Source of the DNA: Acetoanaerobium sticklandii
Lineage (GTDB): Bacteria; Bacillota; Clostridia; Peptostreptococcales; Filifactoraceae
Length of the DNA stretch: 64,000 bases
Assembly: GCF_000196455.1 (NCBI RefSeq)
Contig: NC_014614.1
Location: 696,501-760,500 of the forward strand
Direction: 5' to 3'
Shown: piece by piece, positions 52,353 through 60,825 of the stretch
Layout: every line of letters begins with the position of its first letter
How positions within the stretch are numbered: the first letter of the stretch is position 1
Position numbers and translations under genes: made by a program
The notes under the pieces: generated by a model
Database searches by the model: none
Told to the model about the DNA's origin: nothing
What the model saw: the letters and a program-made list of their open reading frames with translations, nothing else

Positions 52353-52895
52353 ATGGATATTGATAAAAAAGTATGGGAAGTTTTGTGTTCTGAGGAAGAA
52401 ATCAATCAAAGAATTACTGAAATGGGAAAACAAATTAGCAAGGAGTATGAAGGCAAAAACCTATATGTTATTTCTTTACTAAAAGGGAGTTTTGTTTTTA
52501 CAGCTGATTTAGTAAGAAAGATTTCAATTCCTGTTAAAATTGGATTTATGACTACATCGAGCTATGGACATTCAGATACTTCAAGTGGAAAAGTTCAAAT
52601 GAAAGCGGATATTACTGATGATTTAGAAGAATACGATGTTATGGTAGTAGATGATATAGTAGACTCTGGAATTACTATGAATTTTGTATTAGAGCATCTA
52701 AAGACCAAGAATCCAAAGAGCCTAGCATCATGTGTTCTTTTGGATAAACCAAGCAGAAGACAAATATTTATGGAGCCAGATTATGTAGGCTTTACTATTG
52801 AAGATAAATTTGTAGTTGGTTATGGACTAAACTACGGAGATTATTACAGAAACATACCTTATGTGTTTGCTGTTACAAACGAAGATAAAGAGTAA
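52353..52895 (+). CDS. hpt: Hypoxanthine-guanine phosphoribosyltransferase
   Basis: This purine salvage enzyme forms IMP or GMP from the base and PRPP (180 residues). The PRPP loop VMVVDDIVDSGITM lies near 92-105, the flexible loop TSSYGHSDTSSGKVQ near 70-84 and the C-terminal DKFVVGYGLNYGDYYRN near 150-166. All are intact. An ATGGAGG-type site precedes the start. Confidence 0.97.
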   Translation: MDIDKKVWEVLCSEEEINQRITEMGKQISKEYEGKNLYVISLLKGSFVFTADLVRKISIPVKIGFMTTSSYGHSDTSSGKVQMKADITDDLEEYDVMVVDDIVDSGITMNFVLEHLKTKNPKSLASCVLLDKPSRRQIFMEPDYVGFTIEDKFVVGYGLNYGDYYRNIPYVFAVTNEDKE

Positions 52896-52898
52896 GTT

Positions 52899-52940
52899 AA
52901 AAGCACTGCCGTGATGTTAAAATCATAGCAGTGCTTTTCC
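52899..52940 (+). terminator. Terminator after hpt
   Basis: An 11-bp stem (52899-52909 with 52928-52938) encloses an 18-base loop and ends with TTTT in the 3' arm. Confidence 0.8.
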
Positions 52941-52968
52941 AAAATCAAAAATATAAAGGGAGGTATTT

Positions 52969-54111
52969 ATGAATAGAGATTATATTTGGAATTTTAATGA
53001 TGAGTTCATCAGTTATCTAAACTCCACTAGAGCAAATTTAAATGCTATGCCAGAGCTAGGAATGCAGGAATATAAAACTTCTGCTTACATAAAAAATGAG
53101 CTAGACAAGATGGGATATCCATATAAAAGCCATATTGAAACTTCAGTTTCAGGGATGATTAAAGGATTAGATCCAAGTAAAACTATTGCTTTTAGAGCGG
53201 ACATGGATGCTCTAAACAGCAATAATCAAATCAAGCACCTTTGTGGTCATGATGGACATATGACAATCCTTCTTGGACTACTAAATTACATAAAAACAAA
53301 TAAAATAATTCCAAAAGATAATATAGTATTTATATTTCAGCCTGCGGAGGAAGCACCAGGCGGAGCTCAACCTATGATAGAAAATAACCTAATGACAGAT
53401 TACAATATAGATGAAATTTACGGACTTCATATATATCCCGAGCTTAAAAAAGGAGAAATAGGCTGTAAAAAAGGTCCTTTTTTAGCAAGAATATGTGAAA
53501 TAGATGTTGAAATTTTAGGAAAAGCCGCTCATGGTGCAGCGCCTCATAAAGGCAAGGATGCTATTTTAATAGCAAGTCAGTTTTTAAATATGGTACAGGG
53601 AATTATTTCAAGAGAAGTCAGCCCTATAAATCCAGCCGTATTGACATTTGGAAGTATTCATGGCGGAAGCAGACGAAATATCATATGTGATAAAGTAAAT
53701 CTAGAAGCTACTCTTAGAGTTTTTTCAGATGAAGTATATGACTTTATCAAAGCTAGAGTTATAAGTATAGCAAAAGGCTTAGAATTAGCTCATAATTGTA
53801 CTATAACTGTAAATACAAATGACGACTATCCTGCAGTAAATAACGATGAAGCTCTTTATGAGCAGTTCAAAAGCCTTATTACTTCTGACGAATCACTTAA
53901 ATATATAGACTTGGATTATTTGATGATATCTGAAGATTTTTCATATTACCAAAAGGAAGTCCAAGGTCTGTTTTTCATGCTAGGAAGCCAGAATGAGGAG
54001 CTTGGTCATATTCATGGACTTCACACTCATGAATTCGATTTTGAACCAGACGTGCTTTTAGATGGAATTGATATCTTTCTAAAAATACTAAAGTCAAAAA
54101 ATGCTATTTAG
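52969..54111 (+). CDS. M20-family amidohydrolase (N-acyl-amino-acid hydrolase-like)
   Basis: This zinc- or manganese-dependent hydrolase (380 residues) belongs to the M20D group. The metal sites are visible: CGHDGHMTILLG near 87-98, PAEEAPGGAQPM near 121-132 and the late SEDFSYY near 325. Substrates of this group are N-acyl amino acids or modified peptides. GGGAGG precedes the ATG. The stop overlaps the convergent regulator gene by 8 bases. Confidence 0.9.
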   Translation: MNRDYIWNFNDEFISYLNSTRANLNAMPELGMQEYKTSAYIKNELDKMGYPYKSHIETSVSGMIKGLDPSKTIAFRADMDALNSNNQIKHLCGHDGHMTILLGLLNYIKTNKIIPKDNIVFIFQPAEEAPGGAQPMIENNLMTDYNIDEIYGLHIYPELKKGEIGCKKGPFLARICEIDVEILGKAAHGAAPHKGKDAILIASQFLNMVQGIISREVSPINPAVLTFGSIHGGSRRNIICDKVNLEATLRVFSDEVYDFIKARVISIAKGLELAHNCTITVNTNDDYPAVNNDEALYEQFKSLITSDESLKYIDLDYLMISEDFSYYQKEVQGLFFMLGSQNEELGHIHGLHTHEFDFEPDVLLDGIDIFLKILKSKNAI

Positions 54112-54778
54112 AATCTAGATAAAGAAGTTTAATTTGATTTTTAGAGTAGTCAATTAAAGCTTCAGCTTTCATTTTTGCAAGCTCTCGTGAAATAGAGGTA
54201 CGGCTAACTCCTATTTTCTCAGCGAGAGCTTTTTTAGTTATATTAAGTTTTATGATATTGGTATTTTGCTTTTTAGATTCGTAGTCAAAATAGCTTAATA
54301 AGCTTTGTCTTATAGTCTTACTTACATAATGTTTGATTTTATCACCAAGCATCATTGCATTGTCTGATATAAGCTCTAAGAATATTCTTAGAAAGTTTAC
54401 ATTTTCAGATAAAAGCATAAACAAAAGCTTTTTATCTATTTCTAGAAGCTCAGAATCTGTATGAGTTTCTACAGTCATAGGATAATAAGGATTTTTAGAA
54501 AAAATCAAATTTCCTCCTATTAAATCATCTCTTATAAACTCAGTCACATTCAGTAAATTCCCATCCTCGTCTATTCTATTTACAACTACTCTGCCAGATA
54601 CTAGTATTTCAACCTTTAAGCACTGTTCAGAATCAAAGTGAATTATGCTATTTTTTTTATATTTGACTAGCTTTAGCTGCCCGGATTTTAAGTAATATTC
54701 TAGATCCTTATCAGAAACAGTATCTATAAGTGAAAGCCCCTCTAATTTTTTTATAATTGTTTTCATTATTTTCTCCAT
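54104..54778 (-). CDS. Crp/Fnr-family transcription regulator
   Basis: This 224-residue regulator has a cyclic-nucleotide-type beta barrel (about 15-125) and a C-terminal helix-turn-helix (KKALAEKIGVSRTSISRELAKM near 180). It lacks the N-terminal cysteines of Fnr, so it should not carry an Fe-S cluster; only Cys53 is present. The effector is unknown. It is divergent from the two-part permease operon, with a GTTACC-TT-GGTAAC inverted repeat directly upstream of its start. Confidence 0.88.
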   Translation of the reverse strand: MEKIMKTIIKKLEGLSLIDTVSDKDLEYYLKSGQLKLVKYKKNSIIHFDSEQCLKVEILVSGRVVVNRIDEDGNLLNVTEFIRDDLIGGNLIFSKNPYYPMTVETHTDSELLEIDKKLLFMLLSENVNFLRIFLELISDNAMMLGDKIKHYVSKTIRQSLLSYFDYESKKQNTNIIKLNITKKALAEKIGVSRTSISRELAKMKAEALIDYSKNQIKLLYLDSK

Positions 54779-54780
54779 GT

Positions 54781-54814
54781 GTTACCTTGGTAACTCTTTT
54801 TATATAATTATACT
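54781..54814 (+). promoter_or_regulatory. Shared operator and permease promoter
   Basis: The inverted repeat GTTACCTTGGTAAC (54781-54794) lies 3 bases before the regulator start. It overlaps a TTGGTA -35 box (54787-54792) that is 16 bases from TATACT (54809-54814) on the plus strand. A Crp/Fnr-type dimer bound here could control both the regulator and the permease operon. Confidence 0.6.
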
Positions 54815-54888
54815 GATATACTTTTCATAAAGCAAGAATGAAAATAGCTTTGAGTAAATTAGATTTAAAAGTAAGAATGGGGGAGAGT

Positions 54889-55371
54889 ATGGATATATTT
54901 ACACTTAGTTTTTGGGCAATATCAATTATATTATTTGTAATATCTATTACTAAAGACAAGAAAAAAACTATTATAGCAATGAAAAAGTCTAAAAGTATGA
55001 TGAAAAATATGATAGGAGAGATATTAGGCATTATCTTTTTAATTGGATTGGTACTGACATTTATTCCACCTGAGACAATAAAAGCTTTTCTTGGGTCATC
55101 AAAATCTCCAATTGTAACAATTATATCTGCACTAGCAGGAAGCGTTACTCTTATTCCTGCATTTGTAGCTTTTCCACTGGTGGGGTCATTAGTAGATGCA
55201 GGGGCTAGCATAGTGCCAGCTGTAGCATTTTTGACGACCTTAACAATGGTAGGAGTAGTTACTTTCCCACTTGAGAAGAAAAAGTTTGGCTTTAAATTTG
55301 CATTGCTGAGGAATGCTCTTAGCTTTGTATTTGCGATAGCTATAGCTTTAGTGATGGGGGTAATATTATGA
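54889..55371 (+). CDS. Permease, first half (DUF318/YraQ-like)
   Basis: This 160-residue membrane protein has about four to five hydrophobic segments and a GSVTLIPAFVAFPLVGSLVDAGASIVPAVAFLTT core typical of the DUF318 permease family. Long members hold two such halves; here they are split over two genes. GGGGGAG lies before the ATG at 54889, whereas an upstream ATG at 54838 is close to the promoter and has no ribosome-binding site. Its stop overlaps the next start by 4 bases. The substrate is unknown. Confidence 0.75.
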   Translation: MDIFTLSFWAISIILFVISITKDKKKTIIAMKKSKSMMKNMIGEILGIIFLIGLVLTFIPPETIKAFLGSSKSPIVTIISALAGSVTLIPAFVAFPLVGSLVDAGASIVPAVAFLTTLTMVGVVTFPLEKKKFGFKFALLRNALSFVFAIAIALVMGVIL

Positions 55372-55886
55372 AGATAAATAAATTTATGAGAAAAAACAAG
55401 ACTCTAATGTTTGTAGCCTTCATCTATATAGTGTTATTTATTTTAAATCCAGAAAAAGCAACAAAAGCTATTAGTAACAGCACATATTATTTAGTAGAAA
55501 TGATTATGATTATGCCAGTGGTATATCTTCTTACTGTAGTATTGGATGCACTTATACCAAAGGAAGCTATAATAAAAGGATTTGGCTCTGACTCAGGATT
55601 GAAAGGAAATATGTTAGCTCTGTTTTTAGGAAGTATTTCAGCAGGCCCGATATATGCAGCTTTTCCGATTTCTAAAATGCTACTAGATAAAGGTGCTAGT
55701 TTAGGAAATGTAGTTATTGTTCTTAGCTCTTGGGCAGTAGTAAAACTACCAATGCTTGCAAATGAAGCTAAATTTTTAGGAGTAAAATTCATGACTATAA
55801 GGTGGGTTTTCACTGTTATTGCAATCTTTATTATGGGGTATATATTTAATAGATATTTAAGCACTGAGGATATTCCTAGTGAGTAA
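55368..55886 (+). CDS. Permease, second half (DUF318/YraQ-like)
   Basis: This 172-residue membrane protein has a family core LFLGSISAGPIYAAFPISKMLLDKGASLGNVVIVLSSWA that mirrors the first half. It overlaps that gene by 4 bases (ATGA). The two should assemble as one transporter. The C-terminal tail is charged and cytoplasmic. A Crp/Fnr-type regulator is divergent, and a cupin gene follows 59 bases later. Confidence 0.75.
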   Translation: MKINKFMRKNKTLMFVAFIYIVLFILNPEKATKAISNSTYYLVEMIMIMPVVYLLTVVLDALIPKEAIIKGFGSDSGLKGNMLALFLGSISAGPIYAAFPISKMLLDKGASLGNVVIVLSSWAVVKLPMLANEAKFLGVKFMTIRWVFTVIAIFIMGYIFNRYLSTEDIPSE

Positions 55887-55945
55887 ATTTTGAAAGAAAA
55901 ATAAAGTGTCTATTGGATAATATAATAAATTAGGAGGAAAAATTT

Positions 55946-56263
55946 ATGGTAGAACAAGTATTTAAATTCTCAACTGGAAATGAAAAGGCTGTAGAAAAAT
56001 TAATTATGGATGAAAACGTACATTATATTCACATGGTATTTAATAAGGAAGAAGGTCTTCCTGAACATTATTCAAATTCAAATGTATATATGTCAGTAAT
56101 AAGAGGGAAATTATCGATAGATTTAGATGACCAAGGAGTTCATGAATATGATGCTGGAAATTTATTAAAAATTCCTAAAGGAATAAAAATGAACGTAAAA
56201 AATCTTAATGAAGATACTTTAGAGCTGATAGTTGTAAAATCGCCTGCACCAAGCAATATGTAA
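55946..56263 (+). CDS. Cupin-domain protein
   Basis: This 105-residue protein is a single cupin barrel. The first metal-site region (VHYIHMVFNKEEGLPEHYSNSNVYMSVIRGKLSID, about 26-60) and the second (YDAGNLLKIPKGIKMNVKN, about 70-88) are recognisable. His and Glu ligands are partly present. It has a TTAGGAGG site and its own terminator. Its place after the permease pair suggests a shared regulon; a catalytic function cannot be named. Confidence 0.8.
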   Translation: MVEQVFKFSTGNEKAVEKLIMDENVHYIHMVFNKEEGLPEHYSNSNVYMSVIRGKLSIDLDDQGVHEYDAGNLLKIPKGIKMNVKNLNEDTLELIVVKSPAPSNM

Positions 56264-56269
56264 TGCAAA

Positions 56270-56302
56270 AAACCTATCCGAAAATCGGATAGGTTTATTT
56301 TA
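56270..56302 (+). terminator. Terminator after the cupin gene
   Basis: A perfect 12-bp stem (56270-56281 with 56285-56296) with a 3-base loop is followed by ATTTTAT. The remaining 180 bases to the minus-strand gene hold nothing I recognise. Confidence 0.9.
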
Positions 56303-56479
56303 TAAGATAAATACTAAGGGGGAGTGGGAAAATAGTATTCTATCTTTTGGACAAAAATTATTATAGCATGCTAAAAAATAAAATCAAGGACTTTGATAAA
56401 AGATGCACAATAAAAATAGTTGGCAATATTCAGAAAATATACCTATATAGTTAATGATTTATACTAATAAGACATAATA

Positions 56480-57742
56480 CTAATTTCTCTTAAGAAGCTT
56501 ATAAAAAAATATTACTCTAGAGCATTTCTCATATAAAGCCTCTTCTTCATGATTCATAGATAGGAAAAGCTCGTCTATATTCAGCTCACTATCTAAATAA
56601 TTATTAAGATAATTATATAAATCATCTATGTCATGAAGGTCTCCGCTAGCTTTGTGAAAATCAGCAATAAATTTGTAAAGATGCTTTGAAGAAAAATCTA
56701 TCAAATTCAAATCATATAGATACTTAAATTTTTTTCCAATTATCCGAGCATCGTGAAAATCATAGTTAGATTCATTTTCTGAATTTGCAATAATATCTAT
56801 GAAATTTTTATATTCCTTAGTCCATATAGCATCTAGCTTATATTTCTTTATGATTTTATCAGAAGGTAAATATAGCTTTTCTGTTGAGATTTCAATTAGA
56901 TGAGCTAGCTTGTTATATACATCATTATCCTTTAGTATTATTTCTATTTCCTGAGTGGACTCAGCAAGGTCACCTTCTAGCAGTAATTGTAGCTCTTCTA
57001 AATCTAAATTTAAGCTCTTAACAAACTCGGTTAGAACAAAGTATTTTCTTGGATTCTCAAGACTACGAAAATATGTGTTTAGTAAGCCATTCAGGGATTT
57101 TAAAAACTCTTTATTTCTTTTATCTAATTTTATAAAATAGTTATTTATGATTTTAAGCTGCCTTATTGCTATTCTTTTTTTGTGAACCCATGAAGGCGAA
57201 TAGATATCTTGGGAATCAATATCCTCTAATAAGGATTCAAGTTTATTTTTCCAAACTTCATGCCAATTATCAATAGGAGAAACTTTTATATCTATAGAGT
57301 TTATTTTTGAGGCATAAACTCTATAAAGCTCTGCCCAATCATCTTGAGAAATTAAACCTTCTTTATAGTGAGCAAGAGAATCAGCATCTTTAATAAGCTC
57401 GCAGTAGCTGTCGTCGATTATTTTCTTTTTTGAATGAAGAGATATTGCTTTAGCTACTTTTTTAATTTTCTTATTGCTTAGAGTTGTTTCACTTTTAAGT
57501 AGACTAGAGCAAAAATTAGAGCCAGCTAGAGCATGACCTTTACCTATAAAGCCTTCCTTGGTTCTGCCAAGATCATGACCATAGGCGATTAACAGCGCTA
57601 GATTGGAATCTAAATGACGACTTTTAGCCAATTTTTTAGAATAAGCTGTTACGTGCTTTCTATGAGAAAGTTCAAATGCAGAATCTGCTGACTCTTTAGC
57701 ATATTTTTTAGAAACTGCTTTTAATAGCTTTACTGGTTTCAT
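56480..57742 (-). CDS. HD-domain and CHAD-domain fusion protein
   Basis: This 420-residue protein joins an HD phosphohydrolase-like domain (about 20-135: His27/His30, AYGHDLGR with His56-Asp57, then a later His and KDADSLAH) to a CHAD-like helical region (about 185-420, with WVHKKRIAIRQLKIINNYF and repeated helices rich in Lys/Arg). CHAD domains bind polyphosphate. The pairing suggests a phosphohydrolase tied to polyphosphate, but this is inference. It is a single minus-strand gene next to an IS element. Confidence 0.7.
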   Translation of the reverse strand: MKPVKLLKAVSKKYAKESADSAFELSHRKHVTAYSKKLAKSRHLDSNLALLIAYGHDLGRTKEGFIGKGHALAGSNFCSSLLKSETTLSNKKIKKVAKAISLHSKKKIIDDSYCELIKDADSLAHYKEGLISQDDWAELYRVYASKINSIDIKVSPIDNWHEVWKNKLESLLEDIDSQDIYSPSWVHKKRIAIRQLKIINNYFIKLDKRNKEFLKSLNGLLNTYFRSLENPRKYFVLTEFVKSLNLDLEELQLLLEGDLAESTQEIEIILKDNDVYNKLAHLIEISTEKLYLPSDKIIKKYKLDAIWTKEYKNFIDIIANSENESNYDFHDARIIGKKFKYLYDLNLIDFSSKHLYKFIADFHKASGDLHDIDDLYNYLNNYLDSELNIDELFLSMNHEEEALYEKCSRVIFFYKLLKRN

Positions 57743-57916
57743 ATCAATCTCACCTCAATAATTTTGATTGCTTGATAATATATTTACCCAATATTCATCT
57801 CTAATCTCTTAATTAATATAGTGTAAACGAATTTATATCATATAGAAATTTGGCAAATTAAAAATTTATTTTTCTAGGTATAAATTGACATGAAGGTAAT
57901 CAACTGTTAAAAAAAT

Positions 57917-57960
57917 TATAAAAAGTTATAAACATGTGTTGGATTTTATAACTTTTTATA
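57917..57960 (+). repeat. Inverted repeat at the left end of the IS607-type element
   Basis: The 16-base TATAAAAAGTTATAAA (57917-57932) and its exact reverse complement (57945-57960) are separated by 12 bases. The right-hand copy recurs in the same orientation at the other end of the element (59972-59987), so this dyad is probably a recombinase binding site. Confidence 0.6.
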
Positions 57961-57999
57961 TTAGTGTAATATTACAATCACAAATTAAAGGAGATATAT

Positions 58000-58656
58000 A
58001 TGAGTCAATATTATTCTATAAATGAGTTTTCAAAAATACTAGGAGTATCAGCACAAACATTAAGAAATTGGGATAATAGTGGAAAATTACATCCACATCA
58101 TACTTCTTCAAATGGTTACAGATATTATTCACATGAACAATTAAATCAAGTTATGAATATTAAACTTAACTTGGATAGAAAAGTTATTGGATATTGCAGA
58201 GTTTCAAGCAATAAGCAAAGGGTTGATTTAGAAAGACAAATTCAAAATATGAAAACTTATTTAACTGCACAAGGGAGACCATTTGAAATAATATCAGATA
58301 TAGGAAGTGGAATTAATTACAAAAAGAAAGGATTAAAAGAGCTTTTAAAATTAATAACACAAAACAAAGTTGATAAAGTAGTTGTATTGTATGAAGATAG
58401 ATTATTAAGATTTGGCTATGAATTAGTTGAGTACCTTGCAAGTTTATATAATTGTGAGATAGAAATAATTGACAATACTGAAAAATCAGAACAACAAGAA
58501 CTTGTGGAAGATTTAGTACAAATAATAACAGTTTTTAGTTGTAAGTTACAAGGCAAAAGAGCAAATAAAGCTAAAAAATTAATAAGAGAATTAATCAATG
58601 GTGAAAGCGAGGTGAATGAAAATGATAAAAGGAATAAAAGTAATGTTAGTACCTAA
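58000..58656 (+). CDS. tnpA: IS607-family serine recombinase (TnpA)
   Basis: This 218-residue transposase has a MerR-like helix-turn-helix (about 5-45, FSKILGVSAQTLRNWDNSGKL) followed by a serine-recombinase catalytic domain. The catalytic serine is Ser69 in GYCRVSSNKQ. The arginines near LERQIQNM and the DIGSGINYKKKGLKELL motif near 103-119 are present. It starts after AAAGGAGATATAT, 40 bases inside the left repeat. Confidence 0.94.
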   Translation: MSQYYSINEFSKILGVSAQTLRNWDNSGKLHPHHTSSNGYRYYSHEQLNQVMNIKLNLDRKVIGYCRVSSNKQRVDLERQIQNMKTYLTAQGRPFEIISDIGSGINYKKKGLKELLKLITQNKVDKVVVLYEDRLLRFGYELVEYLASLYNCEIEIIDNTEKSEQQELVEDLVQIITVFSCKLQGKRANKAKKLIRELINGESEVNENDKRNKSNVST

Positions 58657-59818
58657 TAACAAGCAAAGAACTACATTGTTTCAATATGCAGGTGCTAAAA
58701 GATTTGCCTACAATTGGGCATTAGCTAGACAACAAGAAAATTATAAGAATGGTGGTAAGTTCATTTCTGATAACGATTTAAGAAAAGAATTTACACAATT
58801 AAAGAAATTGGAAGAATATCAATGGTTAAATAGTGTAAGCAATAATGTAACTAAACAAGCTATCAAGGATTGTTGTATGGCATTTAAAAGATTTTTCAAA
58901 GATCAAGCTAAATACCCAAAATTTAAAAGTAGAAAACATGACGAACCTAAATTTTATCAAGATAACATTAAAATTCAATTTACAGGAACTCATGTTAAAT
59001 TTGAAGGTTTCACAGATAGTAAAAAGAAAAACAAACAACAAATAAACTGGGTCAGATTAGCTGAACATGAGAGGATACCACATGATAAGAATATTAAATA
59101 TATCAATCCTAGAGTAAGTTTTGATGGTTTAAATTGGTTCGTATCTGTTGGTGTAGAATGTGAAGATAGTTTAGAAACTCCTGTCAATCAAGGCTTGGGA
59201 GTGGACTTAGGCATTAAAGATTTGGCTATTTGTTCAGATGATAATACTTATAAAACCATTAATAAAACTAAAAAAGTAAAACAATTAAAGAAAAGATTAA
59301 AAAGACAACAAAGACAAGTAAGCAGGAAATATGATAATCTTAAACTAGATAAGGTATACAAAAAAGGTGAAAGACCTAAGAAAACTAAAAATATAATTAA
59401 ACTTGAAAGAAAAATTAATAAAACTCATAAAAGATTAAATGGCATAAGACATAATTATTTACATCAAACAACTTCTGAGATAATAAACAGAAAACCAATG
59501 TTTGTAGTTTTAGAAGATTTAAATGTTAGTGGTATGCTTAAAAATAAACATCTATCTAAAGCAATTCAAGAACAATGTTTCTATGAATTTTATAGACAAA
59601 TGCAATACAAATGTTTATGGAATAATATAGAATTTATTGAAGCAGATAGATTTTATGCTAGTAGTAAAACTTGTTCAGAATGTGGTGCAAAGAATAAGAA
59701 ACTTCAACTATCAGATAGAGAATGGGCATGTAGTGAATGTGGAGTAGTGCATGACAGAGATAAAAACGCTGCAATAAATTTAATGAAATATGGTCAATCA
59801 ATAGTAACAGCACTTTAA
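58622..59818 (+). CDS. tnpB: RNA-guided nuclease TnpB of the IS607-type element
   Basis: This 398-residue TnpB cleaves DNA at sites matching its omega RNA and helps retain the element. An N-terminal OrfB helix-turn-helix/REC region is followed by the RuvC-like domain: GVDLGIKDLAI (Asp), VVLEDLNVSGM (Glu) and HDRDKNAAINL (Asp) give the catalytic triad. A zinc ribbon has four cysteines (CSECG...CSECG). The start at 58622 is preferred over 58616, because GAGGTG gives a spacing of 8 bases. All key residues are intact. Confidence 0.93.
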   Translation: MIKGIKVMLVPNNKQRTTLFQYAGAKRFAYNWALARQQENYKNGGKFISDNDLRKEFTQLKKLEEYQWLNSVSNNVTKQAIKDCCMAFKRFFKDQAKYPKFKSRKHDEPKFYQDNIKIQFTGTHVKFEGFTDSKKKNKQQINWVRLAEHERIPHDKNIKYINPRVSFDGLNWFVSVGVECEDSLETPVNQGLGVDLGIKDLAICSDDNTYKTINKTKKVKQLKKRLKRQQRQVSRKYDNLKLDKVYKKGERPKKTKNIIKLERKINKTHKRLNGIRHNYLHQTTSEIINRKPMFVVLEDLNVSGMLKNKHLSKAIQEQCFYEFYRQMQYKCLWNNIEFIEADRFYASSKTCSECGAKNKKLQLSDREWACSECGVVHDRDKNAAINLMKYGQSIVTAL

Positions 59819-59990
59819 AAGCATCTGTTGATGTGTACCCATACGTTAGTGGGGATTTTAAGCCTTGGAAGTGTTAGACCACTTGAGTAGTATTAGAAAT
59901 AATGCGAAAAAGAACACAATGAATAAGGAATGAAACATTAAAGTATTATAAATTATTGTTTTGTATAGTAATTTATAACTTTTTATAAGT
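59700..59990 (+). ncRNA. Predicted omega RNA at the 3' end of tnpB
   Basis: TnpB proteins use an RNA made from the 3' end of tnpB through the right end of the element, with its guide read from the flanking DNA. Here 170 non-coding bases lie between the tnpB stop and the right-end repeat, rich in short GC blocks unlike the AT-rich surroundings. Position and length are inferred; the guide would start just after the right end. Confidence 0.45.
59972..59987 (+). repeat. Right-end copy of the 16-base IS607-type end repeat
   Basis: TTTATAACTTTTTATA is identical to 57945-57960 at the left end. A looser inverted partner (AAGTATTATAAATTA) lies 30 bases upstream, echoing the left-end dyad. Confidence 0.65.
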
Positions 59991-60013
59991 TTTCTGTAAC
60001 GGATAGAAAATAC

Positions 60014-60028
60014 TATCATAATATGATA
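60014..60028 (+). promoter_or_regulatory. 7-1-7 palindrome upstream of the methyltransferase gene
   Basis: TATCATAATATGATA is a perfect 7-1-7 inverted repeat, the symmetry of Fur/PerR boxes, 32 bases before the start codon. In such AT-rich DNA it may be chance. Confidence 0.3.
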
Positions 60029-60059
60029 TGAAAAAATAAAGGAAGCAGGTTGAAACTTT

Positions 60060-60812
60060 ATGGATCAATATACTCATTTGCCTATGATTTACGATAGATT
60101 AATGCAAGATGTGGATTATAATAGTTGGACTAAATATTTGGTTGATATAATTGGCATCCATAATACTTCTGTTAATAATATACTTGAACTTGGATGTGGA
60201 AGTGGAAATATTACTAAACATCTTTTAGATATGGGATATGAAGTTGTGGGTATAGATATTTCAGAGCAAATGCTTGAGCTAGCCCATGAAAAGCTTAAAG
60301 ATTATGAAGATAAGGTTATATTAATGGAGCAGGATATAAGAGAGCTTGATTTTGAAATATATGAAATTGATTGTATTCTAGCTGTCAATGACACCTTTAA
60401 CTACATCCTAGAGGATGATGAAGTAAAAGATATATTTAATTTTATCTATTCTCACCTCAAAGAGACTGGATGCTTTATTTTTGATATCAGCAGTCCATAT
60501 AAGCTTAAGACTACTCTAGGCAACAATACTTACGGAGAATCCATGGAGGATTTAGTATACCTATGGGAGAACTACTTTGATGATGAACATAAAGAGCTGA
60601 CAATGGATGTGAACTTCTTTATAAAAAATGAAGATAAAGACACCTATAGGAGATTCGAGGAAACACATATTCAAAAAGCCCACGATCCCCTTAAGCTAAC
60701 TAGATTTTTAGAGGATATTGGATTTAAGAATATAAATGTATACAGTGACTTTGATATATCTCCGGGATATAATAATGAGTGCCAGAGAGTATTTATATCT
60801 TGTAATAAATAA
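60060..60812 (+). CDS. Class I SAM-dependent methyltransferase
   Basis: This 250-residue methyltransferase has an intact SAM site: ILELGCGSGNITKHLLDMG near 40-58 (motif I), VVGIDIS near 61 and CILAVNDTFNYILEDDEV near 105-122. An N-terminal segment (YDRLMQDVDYNSWTKYL) is typical of a family found in Firmicutes next to varied genes. The substrate is unknown. It starts at ATG 60060 after GGAAGCAGG and ends 68 bases before hslO. Confidence 0.85.
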   Translation: MDQYTHLPMIYDRLMQDVDYNSWTKYLVDIIGIHNTSVNNILELGCGSGNITKHLLDMGYEVVGIDISEQMLELAHEKLKDYEDKVILMEQDIRELDFEIYEIDCILAVNDTFNYILEDDEVKDIFNFIYSHLKETGCFIFDISSPYKLKTTLGNNTYGESMEDLVYLWENYFDDEHKELTMDVNFFIKNEDKDTYRRFEETHIQKAHDPLKLTRFLEDIGFKNINVYSDFDISPGYNNECQRVFISCNK

Positions 60813-60825
60813 TTTTAGGATTTTG

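Larger units (their letters stand above)
57917..59987 (+). mobile_element. IS607-family insertion sequence
   Basis: The element carries a serine recombinase (tnpA) and a TnpB gene in the same orientation, overlapping by about 35 bases, which defines IS607-type elements. The limits given are the outermost shared 16-base repeats; the exact ends cannot be fixed because IS607 makes no clear target duplication or terminal inverted repeats. Both genes are intact, so the element may be active. Confidence 0.85.

Noticed and set aside
56369..56455. 28-codon reading frame in the gap after the cupin gene
   Set aside because: It has no ribosome-binding site and a composition like non-coding DNA.
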